A stretch of 64,000 bases of DNA from Bartonella melophagi K-2C (GTDB lineage: Bacteria; Pseudomonadota; Alphaproteobacteria; Rhizobiales; Rhizobiaceae), in assembly GCF_000278255.1 (NCBI RefSeq), contig NZ_JH725081.1:100484-164483 (forward strand), read 5' to 3'. Positions within the stretch are counted from its first letter, which is position 1. Each line of letters begins with the position of its first letter. Both the position numbers and the translations under genes were made by a program. The notes below the pieces were generated by a model. That model saw only the letters and a list, made by a program, of their open reading frames with translations. It was not told the DNA's origin and made no database searches. Positions 48,555-61,900 of this stretch are shown piece after piece.

Positions 48555-50393
48555 TCAAATATTACGAACTGCGCCTTTAGCAGCAGACGTGGTCATAGCT
48601 GCATAAGCTTTTAGAGCCTTTGAAACTTTACGCTTACGTTCTTCAACCGGTTGCCAAGCAGTGTTTCCTTTTTCTTCCATCTTGGTACGACGGCGCATAA
48701 TCTCAATATCATCAACCATCAAATGAATGATGCGGTTTGGAATATCAATCTCTATGATATCGCCCTCTTCCACTAAAGCAATTGTGCCTCCTTCCGCAGC
48801 TTCTGGTGAAACATGACCGATAGAAAGCCCTGACGACCCCCCCGAAAAGCGACCATCTGTTATAAGTGCACAGACCTTCCCTAATCCTTTAGATTTAAGA
48901 TAACTCGTTGGATAGAGCATTTCTTGCATTCCAGGCCCACCGCGTGGACCTTCATAACGGATCAAAACAATGTCACCTGGTTTAATTTTATCGGACAAGA
49001 TTGCTAAAACAGCTGAATCTTGACTTTCAAAAATCCGTCCAGGACCTTTAAAAGTTAAAATCGACTGATCAACACCTGCCGTTTTCACAATACAACCATC
49101 TTGTGCAAGGTTCCCATAAAGAACCGCCAACCCTCCATCTTGTGAATAAGCGTGTGCAATATCACGGATAACACCTTTTTCACGATCAAGATCAAGAGTA
49201 TCATAACGAGATGCTTGGCTAAAAGCTATCTGTGTTGATACACCACCTGGTGCCGCACGATAGAATTCATGAATGCTTTTTTCATTGGTTTGTTTCACAT
49301 TCCACCGACACAGCGCTTCTTTCATCGTTTGTGCATGAACCGTGTAAGTTGATGTATCGATAAGTCCGGCTGCATCTAATTCACCCAAAAGCCCCATAAT
49401 ACCACCAGCGCGATGAACATCTTCCATATGAATATTAGTAACAGCAGGTGCAACTTTGCACAAAACAGGAACACGACGTGAAAGACGGTCAATATCAGCC
49501 ATGGTAAAATCCACCTTGCCTTCTTGCGCTGCCGCTAAAAGATGCAGCACAGTATTAGTTGATCCGCCCATAGAAATATCTACAATCATTGCATTTTCAA
49601 AAGCCTTGCGTGAAGCGATAGAACGCGGCAAAACTGTCTTATCATCTTGTTCATAATAACGTTTTGTTAATGTAACGATACGTCGGCCTGCCTCTTCAAA
49701 AAGCCGCTGACGATCTGCATGTGTAGCCAACATCGATCCATTTCCAGGAAGAGAAAGCCCTAATGCTTCTGTAAGACAATTCATAGAATTGGCAGTAAAC
49801 ATGCCTGAACAAGAGCCACATGTAGGACAAGCGGCACGTTCCATTTTAGAAACTTCTTCCTCTGAATTACGATCATCAGCCGCAACAATCATTGAATCAA
49901 CTAAATCAACAGTAATATCCTGATCTTTCCATTTAATCTTGCCAGCTTCCATAGGGCCACCTGAAACAAAGATTGTTGGAATATTTAACCGTAAAGAAGC
50001 CATCAACATACCAGGCGTAATTTTGTCACAATTGGAAATGCAAACAAGAGCATCTGCACAATGGGCATCGACCATATATTCAACAGAATCAGCAATAATT
50101 TCACGGGAAGGTAAAGAATAAAGCATTCCATCATGCCCCATAGCAATCCCATCATCGATAGCAATGGTGTTAAATTCCTTCGCAACACCACCAGCGGTAG
50201 CTATTTCTTGCGCAACAAGTTGCCCAAGATCTTTTAAATGTACATGCCCTGGCACGAATTGTGTGAAAGAATTAGCAATTGCAATAATGGGCTTACCAAA
50301 ATCCGTATCTTGCATTCCTGTTGCACGCCAAAGACCACGAGCCCCTGCCATATTGCGTCCATGAGTTGATGTTCTTGAACGATAAAAAGGCAT
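48555..50393 (-). CDS. ilvD: Dihydroxy-acid dehydratase
   Basis: IlvD dehydrates 2,3-dihydroxy-isovalerate and the methylvalerate homologue in valine, isoleucine and CoA-precursor synthesis, using an Fe-S cluster. The 612-residue protein has the signature [10 protein letters not shown] with cluster ligand Cys 122, and [19 protein letters not shown] with Cys 195. [20 protein letters not shown] lies near the C-terminus. The substrate lysine/carbamate region [17 protein letters not shown] is also intact. The length is normal. It stands alone between two long non-coding gaps, so its context gives no operon information. Confidence 0.97.
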   Translation of the reverse strand: MPFYRSRTSTHGRNMAGARGLWRATGMQDTDFGKPIIAIANSFTQFVPGHVHLKDLGQLVAQEIATAGGVAKEFNTIAIDDGIAMGHDGMLYSLPSREIIADSVEYMVDAHCADALVCISNCDKITPGMLMASLRLNIPTIFVSGGPMEAGKIKWKDQDITVDLVDSMIVAADDRNSEEEVSKMERAACPTCGSCSGMFTANSMNCLTEALGLSLPGNGSMLATHADRQRLFEEAGRRIVTLTKRYYEQDDKTVLPRSIASRKAFENAMIVDISMGGSTNTVLHLLAAAQEGKVDFTMADIDRLSRRVPVLCKVAPAVTNIHMEDVHRAGGIMGLLGELDAAGLIDTSTYTVHAQTMKEALCRWNVKQTNEKSIHEFYRAAPGGVSTQIAFSQASRYDTLDLDREKGVIRDIAHAYSQDGGLAVLYGNLAQDGCIVKTAGVDQSILTFKGPGRIFESQDSAVLAILSDKIKPGDIVLIRYEGPRGGPGMQEMLYPTSYLKSKGLGKVCALITDGRFSGGSSGLSIGHVSPEAAEGGTIALVEEGDIIEIDIPNRIIHLMVDDIEIMRRRTKMEEKGNTAWQPVEERKRKVSKALKAYAAMTTSAAKGAVRNI

Positions 50394-51117
50394 TATTTCT
50401 TTCCTTGAATAATTTAAAATTCTTCTCTGTTGTGCTGCACTCTAATTATAAAGACAAGAATTTTAGCGCTAAAAACAAAATATTGTTCTACTGAAGCATT
50501 TGAATCTCTAAAAGACTAATATTCTTTACAAAATTCAATTCAACAGCTGTTATTTGTTCATAATCAATAAGATTATCCTATGTATCACTTTTTTAATTTT
50601 GATTAAATATAACAATAACTTACAAGAACTAAATAAAAGCACAACCAGACAATAATAATAACTAATATCAATTGAATTCATGATGAATAAACTTTAAATC
50701 ATGAATTTATAATGCATTGATTTTATTATTTTTTTCTTGAAGACAAAATTCAAATCCCATTGCTATTTTGATATGAACTGCGCATTACGAATCATGAAGT
50801 TAGCACTATTTTCCAGTTTATGGATCTAATTTTCGCTACTCCTGAGATCTTTTATTACAGATTATAATCCAATCAATGGCTTTTTTGTAATGCCTTCGAG
50901 CAATAATAGAGTTTTTGTTTAATGAATAGTTTATTTTATTTTGCTTTTATTAAACTTTCATTTTTATGGCTGTTAAAAATTCAAAAAGACATAGAATGAA
51001 TGAGTGCAAGATAAACATATTACGAACTTATTGAATAAACCTCTTAAAAAAGAGATTTATCACGAAAACCACGATACCTCTCAACCGATGTATAAATCTT
51101 CTTTCTAAATATTTGCA
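50394..51117. other. Intergenic region upstream of ilvD, no gene seen
   Basis: Some 720 AT-rich bases lie between ilvD and the tRNA gene. No frame with coding character and no RNA fold stood out. The palindrome TTTTAGCGCTAAAA (50461-50474), 68 bases upstream of the ilvD start, is the one notable element; its core also occurs at 53913-53922. Confidence 0.5.
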
Positions 51118-51146
51118 TTATATTGAGAAAAACACCCCGACCTTTT

Positions 51147-51222
<76 letters not shown>

Positions 51223-51276
51223 ATAAAAGATACCTTCTCTTCCCAAAAGGAAGATTAACAATCTAACAAAATTCCT

Positions 51277-51345
51277 AAAACGAGAAAAATCGAAGATCAA
51301 GAGGAATTTGTCTTCAACAAAACAAATGCTGAATCTTCTCGTTTT
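51277..51345 (-). other. Long-loop inverted repeat downstream of the FYDLN-acid gene
   Basis: AAAACGAGAA (51277-51286) and TTCTCGTTTT (51336-51345) are perfect ten-base complements, with a 49-base gap that contains the smaller pair TTTGT/ACAAA. It starts immediately after the FYDLN-acid stop codon and could be its terminator on the minus strand. The long loop makes this uncertain. Confidence 0.35.
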
Positions 51346-51347
51346 TT

Positions 51348-51728
51348 TTAAGTACCATCATCATCTGGAACACTACCACCAATAATGTCGGTTACATCGT
51401 CATCCTCATCGCTTTCAGTGTGTGATAAAAATGTATCATCGTCATCCCCGAGATCCATATCATCATCTTCCAAAATAGGGAGATCATCATCCTTAGAATC
51501 GTCAACATCTTCTTCCAGCAACATAAAAGCAGACTTTTCAAGTGCTGTATCCAGCTCTTCAGTGTCAACTTCTTCTTCGCTACTGGCTTCAGCTGCGGCA
51601 ACCTCAAAATAAGAGCGCGGATAAGAAAGCCCTGTATAAGGTGATACAATAGGATCACGATTAAGATCATAAAATTTCTTTCCCGTTTCCGGGTCAACAC
51701 GTTTGATTCCAAGTTCCTGTTTTGCCAT
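51348..51728 (-). CDS. FYDLN-acid (TIGR02300) family protein
   Basis: The 126-residue protein has the family-defining N-terminus GIKRVDPETGKKFYDLNRDPIVSPY (read at KKFYDLN, residues 17-23), followed by TGLSYPRSYF. The remaining 80 residues are extremely acidic, with runs such as EDDDMDLGDDDD. The N-terminal motif resembles a small zinc-ribbon-like fold without the cysteines usual elsewhere in the family. The function is unknown in all species. It is divergent from aroA, which is its regular rhizobial neighbour. There is no signal peptide, so a cytoplasmic, possibly nucleic-acid- or protein-binding role is only a guess. Confidence 0.9.
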   Translation of the reverse strand: MAKQELGIKRVDPETGKKFYDLNRDPIVSPYTGLSYPRSYFEVAAAEASSEEEVDTEELDTALEKSAFMLLEEDVDDSKDDDLPILEDDDMDLGDDDDTFLSHTESDEDDDVTDIIGGSVPDDDGT

Positions 51729-51867
51729 GGACCGTGCCTCTTTGGTTAGCTACAATTTCATTTAAAAACGAATTTAAGGTGCTTAAGCGAAAAACAACGC
51801 ATTTGTCAAAGATAAATGCATCGTTTCACACGGATTTTCTCATGACGTTTATTAAAGCGTGTGCTAA

Positions 51868-53891
<2,024 letters not shown>

Positions 53892-54027
53892 AATCATCCT
53901 GGTGATTCCAGCTTAGCGCTAATTTTTCTTTCCTGTATTAAAGATAAGAAATCATGGAATTACCCCATATTAACACTAACCCAGCGCTTATACCTCTTTA
54001 AATAAAGGTATATATTTAGGAGTTCTT

Positions 54028-55728
54028 ATGTCACAATATAATCCCACAACAGCGGATTTTGAAGCTCTTTTAATGGAATCCTTTCAAACTAATGATCTTA
54101 CTGAAGGATCCGTTGTGAAAGGTCGTGTCATTGCAATCGAAAAAGACATGGTCATTATCGATGCTGGCCTTAAAGTAGAAGGACGTATTCCACTTAAGGA
54201 ATTTGGCACAAAAGGTAAAGACGATTCCTTGCAAGCTGGTGATGAAGTTGAAGTTTATGTTGAACGCATTGAAAATGCAATGGGTGAAGCTATTTTATCA
54301 CGCGAAAAAGCACGTCGTGAAGAAAGCTGGACTCGCCTTGAAGAAAAATTCAATGCCGGTGCACGTGTAGATGGAGTTATTTTTAGCCAAGTTAAAGGTG
54401 GATTTACAGTCGACCTTGATGGTGCCATTGCTTTCTTGCCCCGCAGCCAAGTTGACATTCGTCCTATCCGTGATGTTGCACCTTTAATGCACAATCCACA
54501 ATCTTTTGAAATTCTGAAAATGGATCGTCGTCGTGGTAATATTGTTGTCTCACGCCGCACTGTCTTAGAAGAAAGCCGTGCTGAACAGCGTTCAGAAATT
54601 GTTCAAAATCTTGAAGAAAATCAAATTGTTGAAGGCGTGGTTAAAAACATTACCGATTATGGTGCCTTTGTTGATCTTGGTGGAATTGATGGTCTTTTGC
54701 ATGTCACCGATATGGCATGGCGGCGTATTAATCACCCATCTGAAATCCTTACAATGGGTCAAACTATTAAAGTTCAAATTATTCGTATCAATCAGGATAC
54801 GCACCGTATTTCACTTGGAATGAAGCAACTTGAAAATGACCCCTGGGATAGCATCAGTGACAAATATCCAGTTGGTAAGAAAATTACAGGTGCTGTTACG
54901 AACATCACTGATTATGGTGGTTTTGTTGAAATTGAGCCAGGAATTGAAGGATTAATTCATGTCTCTGAAATGAGTTGGACGAAGAAAAATATCCATCCTG
55001 GAAAACTCCTTTCCACATCACAGGAAGTAGAAGTTGTTGTTCTTGAAATTGATGCTTCTAAACGGCGTATTTCCCTTGGTTTAAAGCAAACATGTGAAAA
55101 TCCATGGGTGGCTTTTGCTAATAAATTTCCTGTAAATTCACACATTGAGGGTGAAGTTAAAAATAAGACAGAATTTGGTCTTTTTATCGGCCTTGAAGGT
55201 GATGTCGATGGGATGGTACACTTATCTGATCTTGATTGGAACCGTCCTGGTGAACAAGTCATCGAGACTTATAACAAAGGCGATATCGTTAAAGCTGTTG
55301 TTCTTGATGTTGATGTTGAAAAAGAACGGATCTCTTTAGGAATTAAGCAACTTTCCTGCGATAAAGTTGGAGAAGCAGTAGCCTCTGGTGAATTACGTAA
55401 AGGTACTATTGTGACCTGCGAGGTTTCTGGAATCAATGAAAATGGCATTGATGTGAGATTAATTGATCACAATCTTGAAACAACTATTCGCCGTTCTGAT
55501 TTAGCCCGTGATCGTGATGAACAAAACCCTGAACGTTTTGCTATTGGACAAAAGGTTGATGCTTGTATCACCGCATTCGATAAAAAAACGCGGAAACTGT
55601 CAGTATCCATCAAAGCCTTGGAAATTGCAGAAGAAAAAGAAGCAGTAGCACAATATGGATCAACAGATTCTGGTGCTTCTCTTGGTGACATTCTTGGTGT
55701 GGCCTTAAAAAAACAAGAGAAAGATTGA
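54028..55728 (+). CDS. rpsA: 30S ribosomal protein S1
   Basis: S1 binds mRNA upstream of the start site and is needed to initiate translation of most messages. The 566-residue protein shows six S1 repeats. They begin near residues 25 (EGSVVKGRVIAIEKDMVIIDAGLK, at its VVKGRVIAIEKDM core), 110, 195 (GVVKNITDYGAFVDLGGIDG), 282 (GAVTNITDYGGFVEI), 368 and 455. The length is normal for the alphaproteobacterial type. The start is preceded by AGGAG at a good distance. It is 136 bases after cmk and ends in a clear terminator at 55748-55777. Confidence 0.97.
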   Translation: MSQYNPTTADFEALLMESFQTNDLTEGSVVKGRVIAIEKDMVIIDAGLKVEGRIPLKEFGTKGKDDSLQAGDEVEVYVERIENAMGEAILSREKARREESWTRLEEKFNAGARVDGVIFSQVKGGFTVDLDGAIAFLPRSQVDIRPIRDVAPLMHNPQSFEILKMDRRRGNIVVSRRTVLEESRAEQRSEIVQNLEENQIVEGVVKNITDYGAFVDLGGIDGLLHVTDMAWRRINHPSEILTMGQTIKVQIIRINQDTHRISLGMKQLENDPWDSISDKYPVGKKITGAVTNITDYGGFVEIEPGIEGLIHVSEMSWTKKNIHPGKLLSTSQEVEVVVLEIDASKRRISLGLKQTCENPWVAFANKFPVNSHIEGEVKNKTEFGLFIGLEGDVDGMVHLSDLDWNRPGEQVIETYNKGDIVKAVVLDVDVEKERISLGIKQLSCDKVGEAVASGELRKGTIVTCEVSGINENGIDVRLIDHNLETTIRRSDLARDRDEQNPERFAIGQKVDACITAFDKKTRKLSVSIKALEIAEEKEAVAQYGSTDSGASLGDILGVALKKQEKD

Positions 55729-55747
55729 TAATTAATAACTAATACTT

Positions 55748-55777
55748 AAGACCGCTTATTTTCGAGCGGTCTTTTTT
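55748..55777 (+). terminator. Intrinsic terminator of rpsA
   Basis: AAGACCGCT (55748-55756) and AGCGGTCTT (55765-55773) form a perfect nine-base GC-rich stem with an eight-base loop, followed directly by Ts. It lies 19 bases after the rpsA stop codon. Confidence 0.93.
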
Positions 55778-55942
55778 ATCTTTCGCTGAAAATATTTTCT
55801 TGACTTTTCAACGGTCTGACAAAAAAATAAATATTTTCCAATAAAAAACTTATTTTCTTCACTAACCATTCATGACTAGGATAAAATGTTAACAATTCAT
55901 TAAATAAAAAGAAATTTGCATAATTGAGTGGCAAAGAATATT

Positions 55943-58900
55943 ATGGCACCCACACTATTTTTCATGAAGTGGTTCTCTTCTCAAAAAACAGAAATTTGTT
56001 ATTTTTCTGAAACCGATTTCCCTATTCGTTCAACTGATAAATCACAAGAAGAGCTTTATAAATTAGGCTATGATATAGCTTTGGGCAAAAACAATTTTCT
56101 TCCTGAATACAAGGAAGAGAGTGATTTTCGCAAACGGTTAACTGAAAATGCTAAACTTATCCTCCATGCTTTCCGCATTAGCGATGTTGCCGCACGTAAC
56201 AATGAAACTATAGCACCATCTGCTCAATGGCTTATTGATAATCATTACACCATTGACAAAACCATACAACAGTTACGCTGCAATTTTCCAAAAACTCTCA
56301 CTAAGAAACTCTCCCTTGATGAACAAAAAGCAGGAATCCCACGTATTTTTGCTTTAACCTGGCTTTATATTGCCCATACAGATAGCAGTTTCTCACAAGA
56401 AACCCTTACAGCCATGGTTAATGGCTTTCAGGAAGTATGTAACCTTAAAATTGGCGAATTGTGGGCCTTGCCTTCTGTTATTCGTATGATTTTAATTGAA
56501 AATGTTCGTCGTCTTTCATTGCGTATTGAGCAAGCACAGCATATGCGTTATCTTGCCAATCAAGTAGCTAACAAAATTACCCTTGCAAAAAATGAGACTG
56601 AATTACACAATCTTTTCACTCTTTATGAAAAATTCACTGCTAATTTAACCTTTTCAACTCATTTATTTTATCGTCTGCGGGGTGCATCTGTTGATGTTAC
56701 AGTGGCATTGACTTGGCTTGAAAAGCAATTACATCATCACGGCAATAATCCAGAAATTGCAACAGCTGATGAACATACCCGTCAAGCAAAAGACGGTGTG
56801 ACCATGAGCAATATTATTCGTGCTCTTAAAACTATTGATGACATTGATTGGACAGCGTGGTTTGAAACCGTTAGCTATGTGGACTCTATCCTGTGTCAAA
56901 ACAGTGATTTTTCTGAACTTGATTCTCATTCACGTAATACCTATCGACAAGTGATTGAAAAAATCGCACACCGTTCTCCACTCAGTGAGTTGGAAGTTAC
57001 GCAAAAAGCCGTAGAGATGACGCAAACCTTTTTTGAAGATGACGCTCATCAAAATAGCCCTTCTATTGGCTGGTACCTTGTCGACAACGGGCGTTATGCC
57101 TTTGAAAAAGCTTGTGGATACACTCCATCCCTTTTCATAAGATGGATACGCGCTTACCATCGCTTAAAAGTAGGAACAATTGCAATTCCTGTTTCTATTT
57201 TAACGCTCATCCTTTTGTTTGCAACTTATACTCTATTACAGATATCTAATCTACCGTCATGGATGAACCTTATTTTTATCGCTCTGGCTCTCTTTCCTGC
57301 CATGGAAGCTTCTTTTTCCTTTTTTAATACTGTTGTTTCATGGTTTATCCCACCAAATCAGCTTATTGGTTATGAATATAAAGAGGGGATTCCTAAACAC
57401 GCACGTACAATGGTTGTCGTGCCCACTTTAATTACTTCATATGACTGTATTAATGAACAAGTGCGTAATCTTGAAGTACATTATCTTTCTAACCCGCAAG
57501 GTGCTATTCATTTTGCGTTAATCACGGACTGGGCAGATTCTTTATTAGAAGAAACACAAGGTGATCTTGATTTGCTGCATTATGCGCAAGAGAGCATAGC
57601 TAAACTTAACCGCCGTTATCATCGTGATGACATTCCTTTGTTTTTTCTTCTTCATCGCCGACGTCTTTACAATGCTAGCGAAAAATGCTGGATGGGGTGG
57701 GAACGTAAACGTGGTAAGCTTCATGAGCTCAACCTTCTACTACGAGGAAATCAAAATACGAGCTTTTACACTCCAGATCCACGCCTTCCTGTAGACTGTC
57801 GTTTCGTTATGACCCTGGATTCAGATACACGTTTAACACCTGAAGGGGTTACTAAACTTGTTGGCAAGCTCAACCATCCACTCAATCATCCCGTTTTTGA
57901 CCCCAAAAATGGAACAATTGTAAAAGGCTACAGTATTTTACAACCGCGTATTACACCTTCTCTTACAACAGGAAAAGAAACATCAATCTTTCAACAAATT
58001 TTTTCTACCAATCGTGGAATTGATCCTTATGTCTTTGCTGTCTCTGATACTTATCAAGACCTTTGGGGAGAAGGCACTTTTACTGGCAAAGGTCTCTATA
58101 ATATCGATGCATTTGAACAAGCACTTAATGGAAAAATCAAAGAAAACACTGTTCTTAGTCATGATCTTTTGGAAGGGTGCTATGCACGTGCAGCACTCGT
58201 GAGTGATGTGGAAGTAATTGAGAATTATCCAACAGCCTATAATATTGACGTTGCCCGTCATCATCGTTGGATTCGTGGCGATTGGCAATTATTGCCTTAT
58301 CTCTTTAAGCGTTGTCAAATTAATCTCATAAATCGCTGGAAGATTCAGGATAACTTACGCCGCTCTCTTACACCACTCATATGGCTAATTGCAGCAATCA
58401 TAGGATGGTCTATTTTACCATTAAAGATAGCAACTATTTGGCAAATATTTTTGCTGCTCAGTCTATTTATCTCTCCAATTCTAGGTATGCTTCAAGCATT
58501 CATGTCATTTAGTCTTGATCATTCTTTGCGTGGACAGTTGCAACTAATTTTGAGCAGTATTACTTCAACGACAGCAGAAATACTTCTTAAAACTACCTTT
58601 ATCGCTCATTCAGCTTATTTTGCAACCGATGCAATCATCCGCACTTTCTATCGCATGCTGATTTCAAAACAACATCTCCTTGAATGGAAAACCTCGGCTG
58701 CAACAAAATTAATCCCCAATAGTTTAAGCTTCTATATCCTCACAATGTGGCCAGCATCACTGATTGGCGCTATTGCCATAGTGCTACCTATATCCTTCTG
58801 TAGCCCGACAATCTTCATTGCTTTGCCCTTTGGATTGGTTTGGTTTTTCTCACCACTCATCGCGTGGTTTGTCAGCCAACCAGCAATATTTCAAGATATG

Positions 58901-61900
58901 CTTAATATATCTTCAGAAGATGAAAAAGAACTTCGGTGTATTGCACGACGTACGTGGCTTTATTACGCAACTTTTGTCAATGCGCAAAACAATTATTTGC
59001 CACCTGATAATTTCCAAGAAAATCCCGAACCCCTTGTCGCTCAGCGTACATCCCCCACTAATATTGGAGTTTATCTTCTTTCTACTATTGCCGCACGTGA
59101 TTTTGGTTGGATTAGTTTTAAAGATGCTATTACACGTATCAAGCGTACATTAAGTACCCTTGAAAAAATGGAAAAATTCCGTGGTCATCTTTATAATTGG
59201 TATGAAACAGACACACTTAAACCTTTATTGCCAACTTATGTTTCAACAGTAGATTCAGGTAATCTTGCCGGTCATTTAGTGACACTCTCTTCGGCTTTAA
59301 GTGAATGGGCTGAAACACCTGACATGTTTTTACAAAGTGATCCAGCAGGTTTGCTTGATGTTAGTGATATTCTTGAAGAAACTTTAAAAGAGATTCCTGA
59401 TAATCAGCATTTTTTATGCTCTCTATACCAACAGATCGAAGAACGCATTGCTCATCTTCGTCGTGTCGTCAGTACTTTCAAAGAAAAGACAGAAACTGTA
59501 ACTTCACGCACTATTAATCTTCCACTTTTAGCTCGTGATATTGCACTCTTAATAGATGAACTTGATAAAAAAATTCAAACTGTAGAATCTGCTCACGCGC
59601 TGTCTTGGGCTAAATGTCTTGTGGAAACCTGTGAAGCACATCACCATGATATTACCTATGACTATGACATCGAAAAACTGCGCAAACAATTAAATACTTT
59701 AGCGACAAAAGCACGACAAATAGCTTTTGATATGAAATTTGATTTTCTAGAACAACCTGAACGACAACTCTTATCTATCGGCTATCGTGTTCAGGAAAAT
59801 AAACTTGATGAAAGCTGTTATGATCTTCTAGCTTCAGAAGCACGTCTCTCAAGTCTTTTTGCCATTGCCAAAGGCGATATAAAATTCAAACATTGGTTTC
59901 ATCTTGGGCGTTTACTCACCCCAATTGGTTGGAAAGGTGCTTTACTATCATGGTCGGGATCTATGTTTGAATATCTTATGCCTTCTCTGGTCATGCGTGA
60001 ACCCTTAGGATCCATACTGGATCAAACCAATCGATTGATTATTCGTCATCAAATACAATATGCTCGTAAACGGGGATTGCCATGGGGTATTTCAGAAGCT
60101 GCATTTAATGCCCGTGATCATTTAATGAATTACCAATATTCCAATTTTGGAGCTCCAAGCCTTGGGCTTCAACGCGGTTTATCACGTAATGCTGTTATTG
60201 CTCCTTACGCTAGCATTTTAGCTGCGCAATATACGCCAACTCAAGCCATTATAAATTTAAAACGTTTACGTAATCTTGGTGCTCTAGGAATCTATGGATA
60301 TTATGATTCTATTGATTTTACTCCTTCGCGTGTGCCAAAGGGAGAACAATATGCTATCGTGCGTAATTATTATGCGCATCATCATGGCATGTCAATTCTT
60401 GCAATTAATAATGTCATTTTTGAAGGACGAATGCGTAATCGCTTTCACCGTGATCCCGCCATTAAAGCTACACAATTATTATTACAAGAAAGAGCCCCCC
60501 GTCAAATTCCTATCATTCACGCCAAAGTTGCTAACCCAATGCGCAATGACTCTGGAGAATTTGATGACGCTCCTTTGCGCACTATCACAAACCCACTTCT
60601 CAAGCCCCGTGAGACTTTGCTCTTATCCAATGGTCGTTATTCCACAATGCTAACAGCTAATGGTTCCGGCTATAGCCGTTGGCATGATTATGCTATCACG
60701 CACTTTACCCCTGATGCATCAGAAGATCAACAAGGTACTTTGTTTTTCCTACGTGATACACAAAATGGACGCTGGTGGTCTGCCACCGGTGAGCCAACAC
60801 GCATTATCGAAGAAGAATCAGCCACCATCTTTACAGATGAAAAAGCTGAATATACAAAAATGGTTGATGGTATAAAATCAACGCTCGAATGTCTTGTGGC
60901 ATCAGAAGGTGATGGTGAAGGCAGACGCCTTCAACTTATGAATACAACCAACAAAGATCGCTTTATTGAAGTGACATCTTATGGTGAACTAGCACTAGCA
61001 AGCATGGATACTGTTTGTGCTCATCCTGTTTTTTCACACATGTTTGTAGAAACAGAAATTGCTGATTCAGGTGGAACGATTTTTGCTAAAAGGCGAAAAC
61101 GCACCCCTAGTGACGTGGATATTCATATTGCCCATTTTGTCACTGACTCATCTGGAACTATCCCAAAGTCAGAAGCTGAAACTAACCGTTATATTTTTAT
61201 TGGTCGTGGTCGATCTATTCATCGTCCAGCTGCATTTGATCAAAATGCCCAATTTAATAACAGTCAGGGCTGTGTTCTTGACCCGATTATCTCAATCCGC
61301 TGCTACTTAAAAATTCCAGCACATGAAAAAAGAGAACTTATTTTTTGGACATTTGCTGCTCATTCAAAAGAAATACTGCAAAATCATATTGAACGTTATC
61401 GCCAACCTAATATGTTTCAACGGGAATTTTCTATAACATGGACACGCTCGCAAGTTTCATTATTTCAAAACAATATCCGTCCCAGAGAAGCTATTGCTTA
61501 TCAAAAATATGCAACACCACTTATATACCCCGACAAAACATGGCGTCTTCCTTCTAAAACGCTTGCTAATACTCTTGGAAAACAATCTGATCTTTGGCCA
61601 ATGTCTATCTCAGGAGATTATCCTATCTGTCTTCTCAGAATTGATAGTGAAACGAATATAACTGTACTACATGACCTGCTTAAAGCACATGAATATTGGC
61701 GTATGCGAGGGTTAATTGTTGATATGGTTGTTTTGAATGAACAGGCATTTTCTTACATACAAGACACTCAACGCACTATTGAATGGACATGTGAATCCTA
61801 TCGTCGTCATACCAACGAAATGAATGGAAATAAACACATTTTTACCCTTCAACGTAATCAAATGAATGAGCAAAGTTTCAAGACACTTCTTGCATCAGCT

